NCBI GenBank assembly: GCA_965199945.1
Contig: OZ241354.1
Coordinates: 3,038,001-3,102,000, forward strand
Reading direction: 5' to 3'
Source: VXYL01 sp965199945
Lineage (GTDB): Bacteria > Pseudomonadota > Gammaproteobacteria > Pseudomonadales > Azotimanducaceae
Length of the DNA: 64,000 bases
This document shows, in pieces, positions 16,445 to 26,514 of the stretch (position 1 is the first letter of the stretch; the number at the start of each line of letters is the position of its first letter). The position numbers were made by a program, and so were the translations under genes. Under the pieces are notes generated by a model. That model saw only the letters and a program-made list of their open reading frames with translations, made no database searches and was not told the origin of the DNA.

Positions 16445-18094
16445 ATGAACGCTCCCGCGAGCGCGCAGTTGCTGCGGCCGGCGGAACTCCGCGCCGGCGC
16501 CCGCGACTGGACCAGCCAATGGGATGGGGAGGACATCTGGGCGACGTTGTGCGCCGCGCGCGACGGCGACGCGCGAACGCTGAAGCGTCTGCTCGACCGC
16601 GATCCCAGCCTCGTCGCGGCCGAGTACTGGTACACGCCGCCGCTGCACTTCGCGGTGCGCGAAGGCCACATCGACGCCGCGCGCCTGCTGCTCGAACGCG
16701 GCGCCAGCGTCTTCGGACTGTCCTACTACAGCCAGGAGACGCTGCTGCAGACGGCGCTCGACCGGGGCCACCACGCGGTCGCCGACTGCCTGCGCGATCA
16801 ATTGCAGCGCGTCGCCGCGTCGTCCGGCGCAAAGCACGCGATCCACGACGCGGCGGCCGCCGGCGATCTCGACGCTGTCGAGGGCTTGCTCAGCGAGTCG
16901 CCGAATCTGGCGAATCGCGGCGATGCGCTCGGTCGCCGTCCGCTGCATTACGCCGTCGAGTCGGGCAAGGCGGGCGAGGTGGACAAGGTCGAGATGATCG
17001 ACTTGCTGGTGCGCCACGGCGCGGACGTCGACGCGCTCGGCTTCAGCAGCGACGACCGCCTTGGCGGCACCGGTTTTCGGCCAATTGCGTCCGCGTTGTG
17101 GCAGCACCCCTACTGGGAGCAGCGCAACGACTACGCCGTCGCATCCGGCCTGCTTGCCCACGGCGCGGCGTACACCATCGCCATCGCCGCCGCGCTCGGC
17201 GACGAACAGCGCGTGCGCGAGCTGCTGCGCGAGAACACCGCGCTCGCCAACGACCCCGAACCGAGCGGCAAGCGCCCCATTTCGGCCGCCGCCGAACGCA
17301 ACCGCCTGGCCATCGTCGAACTGCTTCTGCAACACGGCGCCGACCCGAACCTGCCGGAAGGGCCTAACTGTCCACGGGGCCATGCGCTGTGGGCGGCGTC
17401 GCACTTCGGCCATGTGGAGGTCGCCAAGCTCTTGCTCGCCGCCGGCGCCGACCCCAATGCCGAAATGGAGTCTTCCGGCACGCCAACCGGCGCGGCGAAG
17501 GACGCCCCGATGCGGGCCTTGATGCTGCGCCACGGCGGGCGCGTGCCGCTCTCGCAGCACTTCTTCGAGGGCAACATCGACGTCGTGGCCGCCCTCCTGG
17601 ACGCAGCGCCGGCGCTGTTCGACGAACGGTGCGCCGCGGAGGGATTCACGCTGGGCTCGACGGCCGGGCACGAAGACATGCTGCGGCTCATGCTCGCGCA
17701 CGGGCTGCGCGTGCCGCCGGTGGTGACGATCTGCCAAACGTACTTGTGGCGCGACTTGGATCTGGCCCGGCTGCTGCTCGAACACGGCATGGATGCGAAC
17801 CTGCCGAACTGGCAGTCGGTGCGGCCGCTGCACCACATGGCCAGCAAGGGGCAGGTCGAAGCGGCGCGCTTGTTCCTCGAGTTCGGCGCCGACCCTGCCG
17901 CGGTGGACGAGGAGTACCGCTCCACGCCCCTTGGCTGGGCTGCCCGCGCCGGCCAAACCGAGTTCGTGCGCTTCGCCTTGGCGAACGGCTTCCCTGCCGC
18001 CGCAGCCGGGCCGCCTTGGGCCCATGCCGCTGCTTGGGCAGCCCGGCGCGACCACGACGACATCGTCGCGCTGCTCGCCAGCGAGAGCGGCTAG
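16445..18094 (+). CDS. Ankyrin-repeat protein
   Basis: This 549-residue protein is built of ankyrin repeats throughout: TPPLHFAVREGHIDAARLLL, RRPLHYAVESG, AHYPISAAAERNRLAIVELLL-like units and several LLL-x-HGADPN turns. Ankyrin repeats bind proteins; the partner here is unknown. There is no signal peptide or membrane segment, so it is predicted cytoplasmic unless exported by a dedicated system. Large ankyrin proteins are frequent in host-associated bacteria, but this alone does not show a host role. Confidence 0.9.
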   Translation: MNAPASAQLLRPAELRAGARDWTSQWDGEDIWATLCAARDGDARTLKRLLDRDPSLVAAEYWYTPPLHFAVREGHIDAARLLLERGASVFGLSYYSQETLLQTALDRGHHAVADCLRDQLQRVAASSGAKHAIHDAAAAGDLDAVEGLLSESPNLANRGDALGRRPLHYAVESGKAGEVDKVEMIDLLVRHGADVDALGFSSDDRLGGTGFRPIASALWQHPYWEQRNDYAVASGLLAHGAAYTIAIAAALGDEQRVRELLRENTALANDPEPSGKRPISAAAERNRLAIVELLLQHGADPNLPEGPNCPRGHALWAASHFGHVEVAKLLLAAGADPNAEMESSGTPTGAAKDAPMRALMLRHGGRVPLSQHFFEGNIDVVAALLDAAPALFDERCAAEGFTLGSTAGHEDMLRLMLAHGLRVPPVVTICQTYLWRDLDLARLLLEHGMDANLPNWQSVRPLHHMASKGQVEAARLFLEFGADPAAVDEEYRSTPLGWAARAGQTEFVRFALANGFPAAAAGPPWAHAAAWAARRDHDDIVALLASESG

Positions 18095-18169
18095 CCTCGC
18101 GGAGGCCAGCCACGCTCGGCCGTGGGCCGCTTGGCACGCCGCTTGCCGCCGAACGCGCGGTTGGAAGCG

Positions 18170-19540
18170 CTAAGCGGCGATCGACTCGTAGATGGTGTAG
18201 GCGAAGACCACCACCACGCCAATTGGCGCGGCGAAGCGGATGGTCACGGTCCACAGCCGCCACTGCCAATCGGCGGTGAAGGCCAGCTGTTCGCGCGCGA
18301 CGTCCTTCGTCAGCGCCCAGCCGGCGAAGAGCGCAATCAAGAGCCCGCCCAGCGGAAGCATTATTTTGCCGGAGACGTAGTCCATGAAGTCGAAGAAGGT
18401 GAGGCCGCCGACCGTGTAGTCCGCCCAGACGTTGAACGACAGCACGCTGCCGAGGCCCAGCAGCCAGCAGGCCGCGCCGATGGTGATGGCGACCCGGGGC
18501 CGCTTGGCGTTGTACCGTTCCACCAGAAACGCCAGCGCCGGTTCGATGAGGGAGATGGCGGAAGTCACCGCCGCGAAGCTGACGAGGACGAAGAACACCG
18601 CGCCCACCACCGCGCCCAGCGGCAGGTTGCCGAAAGCCACCGGCAGGGTGACGAACAGCAGCCCGGGGCCGTCGCCCGGTTCGAGGCCGGGCGTTGCGAA
18701 GACGATGGGAAAGATGGCGAGACCGGCCGCCAGCGCCACCACCGTGTCGAGCAACGCGATGGTCCCCACAGTCGTGGTGATGGACGTGCGCGCCGGCACG
18801 TACGCGCCGTAGGCCATGATCGCGCCCATGCCCAGGCTCAGCGTGAAGAAGGCGTGGCCCATCGCCGTCAACGTTCCGCCGACCGAGAGGTTCCCGAACT
18901 CGAAGCCGAACAGAAAGGCGGCGCCGCTGGCGAAGTCGCCGTAGACCGCCGCATAGCCGACCAGCCCGATGAGCAGTGCGAACAGAATCGGCATCAGCCA
19001 GCGCACGGCGACTTCCAGCCCGCCGGAGACCCCGCGCGCGACGATGAACACCGTGATCGCCATGAACGCCGTGTGCCACGCCAGCAGTTGCCACGGCTCC
19101 GCCAGGAAATCGCTGAACGCGGCGTCCGTCATGTTGCCGTCGGCGCCCTCGAAGTGCCCCCCGGCGAGGCGCAGGATGTAGTGCATCGCCCAGCCGGCAA
19201 TGACCGCGTAGAAGGAGAGGATGAGGAAGCCGGCGACCACGCCCAGCCAGCCGACGGCCGTCCACGCCGCCGAAGCGCCGCTGCGTCGCGCCAGTTCGCG
19301 CATGGTGTTGATGGGGCTTTGCCGACCGGCCCGCCCCAGCAGGACTTCGGCCATCATCACCGGGATGCCGATGACCGCGATGCACGCGAGATAGACGACG
19401 ACGAACGCGCCGCCGCCGTTTTCGCCGGTGATGTAGGGGAACTTCCAGATGTTCCCCAAGCCGACCGCGGAGCCGGCCGCGGCGAGCACGAACAGCAAAC
19501 GGCTCGACCACATGCCGTGCTTGGATACGTCGTTCGCCAT
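18170..19540 (-). CDS. Neurotransmitter:sodium symporter (SNF) family transporter
   Basis: This 456-residue protein starts at ATG 19540, with GAGGAG upstream. It shows the family signature AAGSAVGLGNIWKFPYITGE in the first helix (about residues 21-40), where Na+ and the amino-acid substrate bind in LeuT-type carriers, followed by about 11-12 hydrophobic helices. It probably imports an amino acid or amine with Na+; the substrate cannot be deduced. It is a single-gene unit convergent with the ankyrin gene and divergent from smpB. Confidence 0.92.
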   Translation of the reverse strand: MANDVSKHGMWSSRLLFVLAAAGSAVGLGNIWKFPYITGENGGGAFVVVYLACIAVIGIPVMMAEVLLGRAGRQSPINTMRELARRSGASAAWTAVGWLGVVAGFLILSFYAVIAGWAMHYILRLAGGHFEGADGNMTDAAFSDFLAEPWQLLAWHTAFMAITVFIVARGVSGGLEVAVRWLMPILFALLIGLVGYAAVYGDFASGAAFLFGFEFGNLSVGGTLTAMGHAFFTLSLGMGAIMAYGAYVPARTSITTTVGTIALLDTVVALAAGLAIFPIVFATPGLEPGDGPGLLFVTLPVAFGNLPLGAVVGAVFFVLVSFAAVTSAISLIEPALAFLVERYNAKRPRVAITIGAACWLLGLGSVLSFNVWADYTVGGLTFFDFMDYVSGKIMLPLGGLLIALFAGWALTKDVAREQLAFTADWQWRLWTVTIRFAAPIGVVVVFAYTIYESIAA

Positions 19541-19641
19541 GCGCACTCTCCTCAAGGGAATCGCGGCGATTCTAAGGCGGAGGGCGCGGGCAATCCAAAC
19601 CGACCGACCCCGCCAAGCCGACTCGCTCCTATAATCCGCCC

Positions 19642-20118
19642 ATGGCCGCATCTTCGACAGCGCCGCGCATGAACATCGCCGTGAACCGGCGCGCCAAGTT
19701 CGACTACGACCTCGAGCAGCGTTTCGAGGCCGGGCTGGCGCTCGAAGGCTGGGAGGTGAAGAGCATCCGCGCCAACCGCGCCCAGCTCGCGGACAGCTAC
19801 GTGCTGGTGCGCAAGGGCGAGGCGTGGCTGCTCGGGGCGCGCATCGCCCCGCTCTCCAGTGCCTCGACGCATGTTGCCGCCGATCCCCAGAGAACCCGCA
19901 AGCTGCTGCTCCACGGCAATGAAATCGCGCGCATCTTCAGTGCCGTGGAAGCGCGCGGCCAGGCGTGCGTGGCCACCGCGCTGTATTGGAAGGGCAACAA
20001 GGTGAAGTGCGAAGTGGCGCTCGGCAAGGGCAAGAAGACCCACGACAAGCGCGCCACGATCCGCGAGCGCGATTGGAAGCGCGAGCAGGGGCGGCTGGCG
20101 AAGCAGGAAGCGCGGTAA
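19642..20118 (+). CDS. smpB: SsrA-binding protein SmpB
   Basis: This 158-residue protein contains the conserved start IAVNRRAKFDYDLEQRFEAG and GWEVKSIRANRAQLADSYV, and ends in the basic tail typical of SmpB. It binds tmRNA and delivers it to stalled ribosomes for trans-translation. The start may be ATG 19642 or the internal ATG at 19669; the family core begins near the second. No tmRNA gene was seen in the window. Confidence 0.95.
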   Translation: MAASSTAPRMNIAVNRRAKFDYDLEQRFEAGLALEGWEVKSIRANRAQLADSYVLVRKGEAWLLGARIAPLSSASTHVAADPQRTRKLLLHGNEIARIFSAVEARGQACVATALYWKGNKVKCEVALGKGKKTHDKRATIRERDWKREQGRLAKQEAR

Positions 20119-20128
20119 CGCGAACGCG

Positions 20129-20148
20129 CCGTTCGTCTTGGCGAACGG
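20129..20148. terminator. Hairpin between convergent smpB and csrA
   Basis: CCGTTCG and CGAACGG form a perfect 7-bp stem around a 6-base loop, 10 bases past the smpB stop. A second GC-rich stem (GGGGCTGG / CCAGCCCC, 20168-20197) follows close to the csrA stop. Neither has a T run, but their position between convergent genes suits bidirectional termination. Confidence 0.4.
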
Positions 20149-20206
20149 ACGGCGGCGCCGTGCTTGCGGGGCTGGCTGCGCACTCGCCGCCAGCCCCTTG
20201 GCCGCG

Positions 20207-20422
20207 TCAGGAGGCGGCAACCTCCTCCGTTGCCGCGCCGTTGGCGGCGACGTCGCGCTCCTCGCTGCGGATCCGCTCGTAGACCTCTTGCCGATGCACG
20301 GCGAGCTGGCGCGGCGCGTTCACGCCGATGCGCACTTGGTTGCCCTTCACGCCGAGCACGGTGACGGTGATGTCGTCGCCGATCATGAGCGTTTCGCCCA
20401 TGCGCCTGGTGAGAATCAACAT
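20207..20422 (-). CDS. csrA: Carbon storage regulator CsrA
   Basis: This 71-residue protein starts MLILTRRMGETLMIGDD, the hallmark of CsrA/RsmA, and contains VRIGVNAP and VHRQEVYERI. The dimer binds GGA motifs in mRNA leaders and controls central metabolism, motility and biofilm genes. It lies downstream of lysC and alaS as in Pseudomonas-type genomes. The acidic, alanine-rich C-terminal extension (RSEERDVAANGAATEEVAAS) is slightly longer than in E. coli. Confidence 0.97.
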   Translation of the reverse strand: MLILTRRMGETLMIGDDITVTVLGVKGNQVRIGVNAPRQLAVHRQEVYERIRSEERDVAANGAATEEVAAS

Positions 20423-20654
20423 GCCTCGTTCCTCCCTATTCGTCTTCCCAATGCGGCCTGTGTACGGACGGCGTTCCTGTCGTCCTCACAGTGGTGGCGG
20501 CCGAGTCTTCCCCAACCCGCCGACACCATCCGTGCCTCGTTGGCATCGTCAAGCGGCCCCGCTCGCTGGCGTTCGCACGCTCGACCAATGAACGCGATTG
20601 TGACCTAGTTTGCGCTTCGGCGATACCCCTTCGGACCGGGCGCTTGGGCGTCCT

Positions 20655-21911
20655 TCAGCTTTCCTCTCGAACCGGCGCGTCCGCCAGGCCGAAGGCGTCG
20701 TGGACGGTGCGCACCGCGAGTTCCAGGTACCGTTCGGCGACGACGACGGAAATCTTGATCTCGGAAGTGGAGATCATCTGGATGTTGATGTTCTCCGCCG
20801 CCAGGGCGTCGAACATCCGCGTCGCCACCCCGGCGTGGGAGCGCATGCCCACGCCGACGGCCGAGACCTTGGCGATGCGCTCGTCGCCGTCGATGGCGCG
20901 CGCGCCGAGCTCGCGCTGCACGCCGCCGAGGATTTCCCGGGCGCGCTCGTAGTCGGCGCGGCGCACCGTGAAGGTCACGTCCGTGGAGCCGTCGGCGCCC
21001 GTGTTCTGCACGATCATGTCCACTTCGATGGACGCGGCGCCGATCGGGCCGAGAATCTTCGACGCCACGCCCGGGCGGTCCGGCACGCCGACCAGCGTGA
21101 GCTTGGCCGCGTCGCGCGCATACGCCAAGCCGGAGACGACGGGTTGTTCCATGGCCTTTTCCTCGTTGGTTATCAGCGTGCCCCGGCTGTCCTCGGCGAA
21201 GCTCGAAAGCACCCGCAGCGGCACGCCGTACTTGCCCACGAACTCCACGGAGCGGGCGTGCAGCACCTTGGAGCCGAGGCTGGCCAGCTCGAGCATTTCC
21301 TCGAAGGTGACGCTGTCGAGCAGGCGCGCGTCTTCCACGATGCGCGGATCGGCGGTGTAGACGCCGTCCACGTCCGTGTAGATCCGACATTCGTCTGCGC
21401 CCAGGGCCGCCGCCACTGCGACAGCCGTGGTGTCGGAGCCGCCGCGCCCGAACGTGGTGACGTCGCCGCCCGCCGAGACGCCTTGGAAGCCCGCGACGAC
21501 CGGCGTGACGCCGGCGTCCAGTTCGCCGTGCAGGCGCTCGGCGTCGATGTGCTCGATGCGCGCCTTGGTGTGGTTGGCGTCCGTGCGGATGGGCACTTGC
21601 GAACCCAGCCAGGAACGCGCCCGGCAGCCGCGTTCGCCGAGCGCCATCGCCAAGAGGGCGATGGATGCCTGCTCGCCGGCGGAGAGCAGCACGTCCATCT
21701 CGCGCGCCGCCTCTTGCCCATGCGCCGACTGGCGGGCGACGACCTGCTGCCCCAGGTCTTCCAGGCGATCGGTTTCGCCGGCCATCGCGGAGACGACGAC
21801 GACGACCCGATGACCGTCGGCAACGGAGGCGGCGACGCGATCGGCAACCGCGTGAATGCGTTCGATGCTGCCGACGGACGTGCCGCCGAACTTCTGTACC
21901 AGCAATGCCAT
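20655..21911 (-). CDS. lysC: Aspartate kinase
   Basis: From ATG 21911 the protein has 418 residues. It starts LVQKFGGTSVGS, the ATP/aspartate-binding signature, and has GRGGSDTTAVAVAAAL in the kinase domain. Two ACT domains fill the last third, where lysine or threonine feedback usually acts. It phosphorylates aspartate at the entry to lysine, methionine, threonine and diaminopimelate synthesis. The start is 4 bases after the alaS stop, so the two genes are probably cotranscribed. Confidence 0.96.
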   Translation of the reverse strand: MALLVQKFGGTSVGSIERIHAVADRVAASVADGHRVVVVVSAMAGETDRLEDLGQQVVARQSAHGQEAAREMDVLLSAGEQASIALLAMALGERGCRARSWLGSQVPIRTDANHTKARIEHIDAERLHGELDAGVTPVVAGFQGVSAGGDVTTFGRGGSDTTAVAVAAALGADECRIYTDVDGVYTADPRIVEDARLLDSVTFEEMLELASLGSKVLHARSVEFVGKYGVPLRVLSSFAEDSRGTLITNEEKAMEQPVVSGLAYARDAAKLTLVGVPDRPGVASKILGPIGAASIEVDMIVQNTGADGSTDVTFTVRRADYERAREILGGVQRELGARAIDGDERIAKVSAVGVGMRSHAGVATRMFDALAAENINIQMISTSEIKISVVVAERYLELAVRTVHDAFGLADAPVREES

Positions 21912-21915
21912 GCCG

Positions 21916-24531
21916 TCATGCCGCGGTTCGTTGCCGCACCCAATCCGCCACCGACTCCAAGGCCGTCGCCAGATGTTCGGGCCGATCGCCGCCGCCGGCG
22001 CGCGCCATGTCCGGGCGTCCGCCACCCTTCGCCCCGACCTGGGCGGCGACGAAGCGCACCACGTCGTTGGCGCTCACGCGGTCGGTCGCGCGCTTGCCGA
22101 CGCCGGCGACCAAGCTCACCTTGGGGCCTTGATGGGCCAAAACGACGACCGAATCGCCCAAGCGCTCGCGGAGCTTGTCCATGGTCGCCGGCAGCGCCTT
22201 GGCGTCGCCTTCCACCACCGTCGCCAGCACGCGGATGCCGTTCACGGCGACTGCTTGGCTGGCCAGATCGGCGCTTCGGCTGGCGGCCAGCTTGTCGCGC
22301 AGCGCCTTGATCTCTTTCTGCTGAAGCCTCGTTTGCGCCAGCAGTTGCCGCACTTTGTCCGCGGCTTCACTGCGCTGCGCGCGCAGCGTCGATGCGATGT
22401 CGGCGAGCTGCTTCTCGCCCTCGCCCATCCATTCCAAGGCGCGGCGACCGGTGACGGCTTCGACCCGGCGCACGCCGGCGGCGATGCCTTCCTCGGCGAC
22501 GATGCGCAGCACGCCGATGTCGCCGGTGCGCGCCACGTGCGTGCCGCCGCAGAGCTCCACCGAGAAATCGCCGCCCATGGTGAGCACGCGCACCCGGTCG
22601 CCGTACTTCTCGCCGAAGAGCGCCGTGGCGCCTTTCTCCAAAGCGTCGGCGAAGGGCAGTTCTTCGACGAGGACTTCCGAGTTGGCGCGGATCTCGCGAT
22701 TCGCCAGCGCTTCCACTTGCGCCAGATCGTCGCCGGAGAGCGGCTGCGGATTGCTGAAGTCGAAGCGCAGCCGGTCGGCGGCGACCAGCGAGCCTTTCTG
22801 TTCGACGTGCTCGCCGAGCACCTCGCGCAGCGCGGCGTGCAGCAGGTGGGTGGCGGAGTGATTCAAGGCGACGTCCGCCCGGCGCGCGGCGTCGATGCCA
22901 GCGCGAACGCCGTCGTTCGCATCGAACGCGCCGGCCATCACGCGCCCGTGGTGCAGGTGCTGGCCGCCGCCCTTGGTGGTGTCTTCGACTTGGAAGACGG
23001 CGCCGTCCTCGCCGTGGAGGGTTCCGGTGTCGCCGACCTGCCCACCGGCCTCGGCGTAGAACGGCGTGGCGTCGAGCACGACGATGCCGGCGTCGCCCTC
23101 GACAAGGCGTTCGACGGCGTTGCCGTCGCGGAACAACCCGACGATGCGGGAATCGCCCTCAGTGGCGGCGTATCCAGTGAACGACACGGCGGAATCCACG
23201 CGCACGCGCTGCTCGGCGTCGGCGTCGAAGCGGGCGCTTGCGCGACCGCGCGCGCGCTGCGCTTCCATGGCGCTGTCGAAGCCGCCTTGGTCGATGCCCA
23301 AGCCTTTTTCGCGAGCGACATCGGCGGTCATGTCCGCCGGAAAGCCGTAGGTGTCGTAGAGCTTGAACACCGTCTCGCCTGGGATCTCCCGCGCGCCTTC
23401 CGGCAGGTCGCGGATGGCGTCGTCTAGGAGCGCCATGCCGGACTTGAGTGTCTTGGCGAAGCGGGCCTCCTCCTCGACCAGTGCGCCCTCGATGCGCGCG
23501 GCATGGGCGTCGAGTTCGGGGTAGGCATCGCCCATGACGTCCACCACCGGGCGCACCAGACGATGCAAGAACGGGTCCTCGATGCCGAGCTTGTGGCCGT
23601 GGCGCAGACCGCGGCGGATGATTCGGCGCAGCACGTAGCCGCGGTCCTCGTTGGCGGGCAGGATGCCGTCGGCGATCAGAAACGACGCGGCGCGGGCATG
23701 GTCGGCGATGACGCGCAGCGACGGATCGTCGCGGTGGGCCGCTGCCGCGTCAACGCCGGCGACGCACGCGACGCTGCCGATCAACGCCTGCAGGAGGTCG
23801 TTGTCGTAGTTGCTGCTGCCGCCTTGGACGATGGTGGCGATCCGCTCCAAGCCCATGCCGGTGTCCACGCCGGGTGTTTCCAAGGGCGTCAGCGTGCCGT
23901 CCGAGGCGCGGTCGAACTGGGGAAAGACGAGGTTCCAGAACTCGGAATAGCGGTCGCCGTCTTCGTCCGCGGAGCCCGGCGGCCCGCCGGCGACTTCCGG
24001 CCCCAAGTCGTAGAACAGTTCCGAATCCGGGCCGCACGGCCCGGTGTCGCCCATGGCCCAGAAGTTCTCCTCGTGGGACACCACCCGCTCGGCTGGCAGC
24101 CCGACCGTGGCCGTCCAGATCCTGCGCGCCTCGTCGTCGCTTGGATGCACCGTGACCCACAGCCGATCCTTCGACAACTGCAAGACTTCGGTGACGAACT
24201 GCCACGCCCAGACGATGGCGTCTTCCTTGAAGTAGTCGCCGAAGCTGAAGTTGCCGAGCATCTCGAAGAGAGTCTGGTGGCGCCCGGTGTAGCCGACGTT
24301 CTCCAGATCGTTGTGCTTGCCGCCGGCGCGCATGCAGCGTTGGCAACTCACGGCGCGGCGATAGTCCAAGCGTTCGCGCCCGGTGAGCGCATCCTTGAAC
24401 TGCACCATGCCAGCGTTGGTGAAGAGCAGCGTGGGGTCGTTGCCCGGTACCAGCGAACTCGACGGCACGACGCGGTGGCCGCGGTCGGCGAAGAAATCTA
24501 GGTAGGCGGCGCGGATTTCCTTGGTCAGCAT
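21916..24531 (-). CDS. alaS: Alanyl-tRNA synthetase
   Basis: From ATG 24531 the protein has 871 residues, close to the E. coli length. It starts MLTKEIRAAYLDFFADRGH and carries FTNAGMVQFKD, the class II catalytic motifs, the editing-domain zinc motif HSATHLLHAALR and the C-terminal GGGRPDMARAGG. It charges tRNA-Ala and edits mischarged serine and glycine. It lies between recX and lysC in the conserved recA-recX-alaS order. Confidence 0.97.
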   Translation of the reverse strand: MLTKEIRAAYLDFFADRGHRVVPSSSLVPGNDPTLLFTNAGMVQFKDALTGRERLDYRRAVSCQRCMRAGGKHNDLENVGYTGRHQTLFEMLGNFSFGDYFKEDAIVWAWQFVTEVLQLSKDRLWVTVHPSDDEARRIWTATVGLPAERVVSHEENFWAMGDTGPCGPDSELFYDLGPEVAGGPPGSADEDGDRYSEFWNLVFPQFDRASDGTLTPLETPGVDTGMGLERIATIVQGGSSNYDNDLLQALIGSVACVAGVDAAAAHRDDPSLRVIADHARAASFLIADGILPANEDRGYVLRRIIRRGLRHGHKLGIEDPFLHRLVRPVVDVMGDAYPELDAHAARIEGALVEEEARFAKTLKSGMALLDDAIRDLPEGAREIPGETVFKLYDTYGFPADMTADVAREKGLGIDQGGFDSAMEAQRARGRASARFDADAEQRVRVDSAVSFTGYAATEGDSRIVGLFRDGNAVERLVEGDAGIVVLDATPFYAEAGGQVGDTGTLHGEDGAVFQVEDTTKGGGQHLHHGRVMAGAFDANDGVRAGIDAARRADVALNHSATHLLHAALREVLGEHVEQKGSLVAADRLRFDFSNPQPLSGDDLAQVEALANREIRANSEVLVEELPFADALEKGATALFGEKYGDRVRVLTMGGDFSVELCGGTHVARTGDIGVLRIVAEEGIAAGVRRVEAVTGRRALEWMGEGEKQLADIASTLRAQRSEAADKVRQLLAQTRLQQKEIKALRDKLAASRSADLASQAVAVNGIRVLATVVEGDAKALPATMDKLRERLGDSVVVLAHQGPKVSLVAGVGKRATDRVSANDVVRFVAAQVGAKGGGRPDMARAGGGDRPEHLATALESVADWVRQRTAA

Positions 24532-24580
24532 CGTCGGGCTCGAGTCGGTGGTTGCGTGGCACAGGTACAGGCGGAGCGGA

Positions 24581-25144
24581 TTATAGGGCGCAGCGGATCG
24601 CGCCGGACTCCCTATGCCTGCCATGCTCGCCATGCTTGCCTTGGGATGCTTCCGCGACAGTGCGCATCGCCACCTCGAACGGAAAGCCGCGCTGCGCTAG
24701 AAAACGCGTGCGCTGAGCGAGCTTCGCGCGGTCCTCCGCCAAGGCGGTGCCAAAGCGCTTGGCCAGCGCCGCCGCGGCGAGTTCGCGCCACTGCGCGGCG
24801 TCGAGTTCCAGATGCGGCGTGGCCATGTCGTCGTCGATGCCCCGCTGCCGCAACGCGGCGCGAATCTTGATCTCGCCTTGGCCGCGGGCCAGCGCAGAGC
24901 GCACGAAGCCTTCCACGAAGCGGAAATCGGACTGCAAGCCGGCGTCCGCCAGTTCCGCAACGGCGTCGTCGATGGCTGGCATGGCGTGGCCCCGGGCGCG
25001 GAGTTTGGCGCATAGTTCTTTGCGGGAATGGTCGCGGCGGGCGAGGAGGCGGATCGCCTGCGCTCTCGCCGAAGCGACGAGCGTGGCGATTTCTCCTTGC
25101 TCCTCCTCGCTACCGCCGTCCTTCCCCGTATTCCGTGCGCCCAC
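24581..25144 (-). CDS. recX: Regulatory protein RecX
   Basis: This 187-residue protein from GTG 25144 has the RecX pattern LLARRDHSRKELCAKLRARG near the start and repeated three-helix units ending in RTRFLAQRGFPFEV. RecX limits RecA filament growth. It lies 10 bases after the recA stop on the same strand, the usual arrangement. The C-terminal HGEHGRHRESG tail is unusual but short. Confidence 0.92.
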   Translation of the reverse strand: MGARNTGKDGGSEEEQGEIATLVASARAQAIRLLARRDHSRKELCAKLRARGHAMPAIDDAVAELADAGLQSDFRFVEGFVRSALARGQGEIKIRAALRQRGIDDDMATPHLELDAAQWRELAAAALAKRFGTALAEDRAKLAQRTRFLAQRGFPFEVAMRTVAEASQGKHGEHGRHRESGAIRCAL

Positions 25145-25154
25145 TGGCTTCCCT

Positions 25155-26297
<1,143 letters not shown>

Positions 26298-26351
26298 GAA
26301 CACCTCCTTATGTGATGTGCGTATGTGCGCTTCGGGAACGATTTCGGCGCA

Positions 26352-26367
26352 CTGTATGTTTGGTCAG
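26352..26367. promoter_or_regulatory. LexA-like SOS box between recA and mutS
   Basis: CTGTATGTTTGGTCAG is one base off the CTGT-N8-ACAG LexA consensus and lies 55 bases upstream of the recA start. This is where an SOS operator is expected. No lexA gene is in the window. Confidence 0.55.
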
Positions 26368-26514
26368 TAAGCGTGTCAAGCCCTTTTTGGCGAAGAGACG
26401 AAAAAACAGCCATTTCGCACGGCAGGAAGGGCGGATGTCGCAATCCCAATGTCGCCGCGGCGCCATCCGCCTTGGCACGTTCCCAACGCTCAAGACTGCT
26501 ACTCTACCCGCCGA

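Noticed and set aside
20423..20654. Possible tRNA-Ser gene near csrA, as in other gammaproteobacteria
   Set aside because: No GGTTCGAATCC-type T arm or cloverleaf was found on either strand here.
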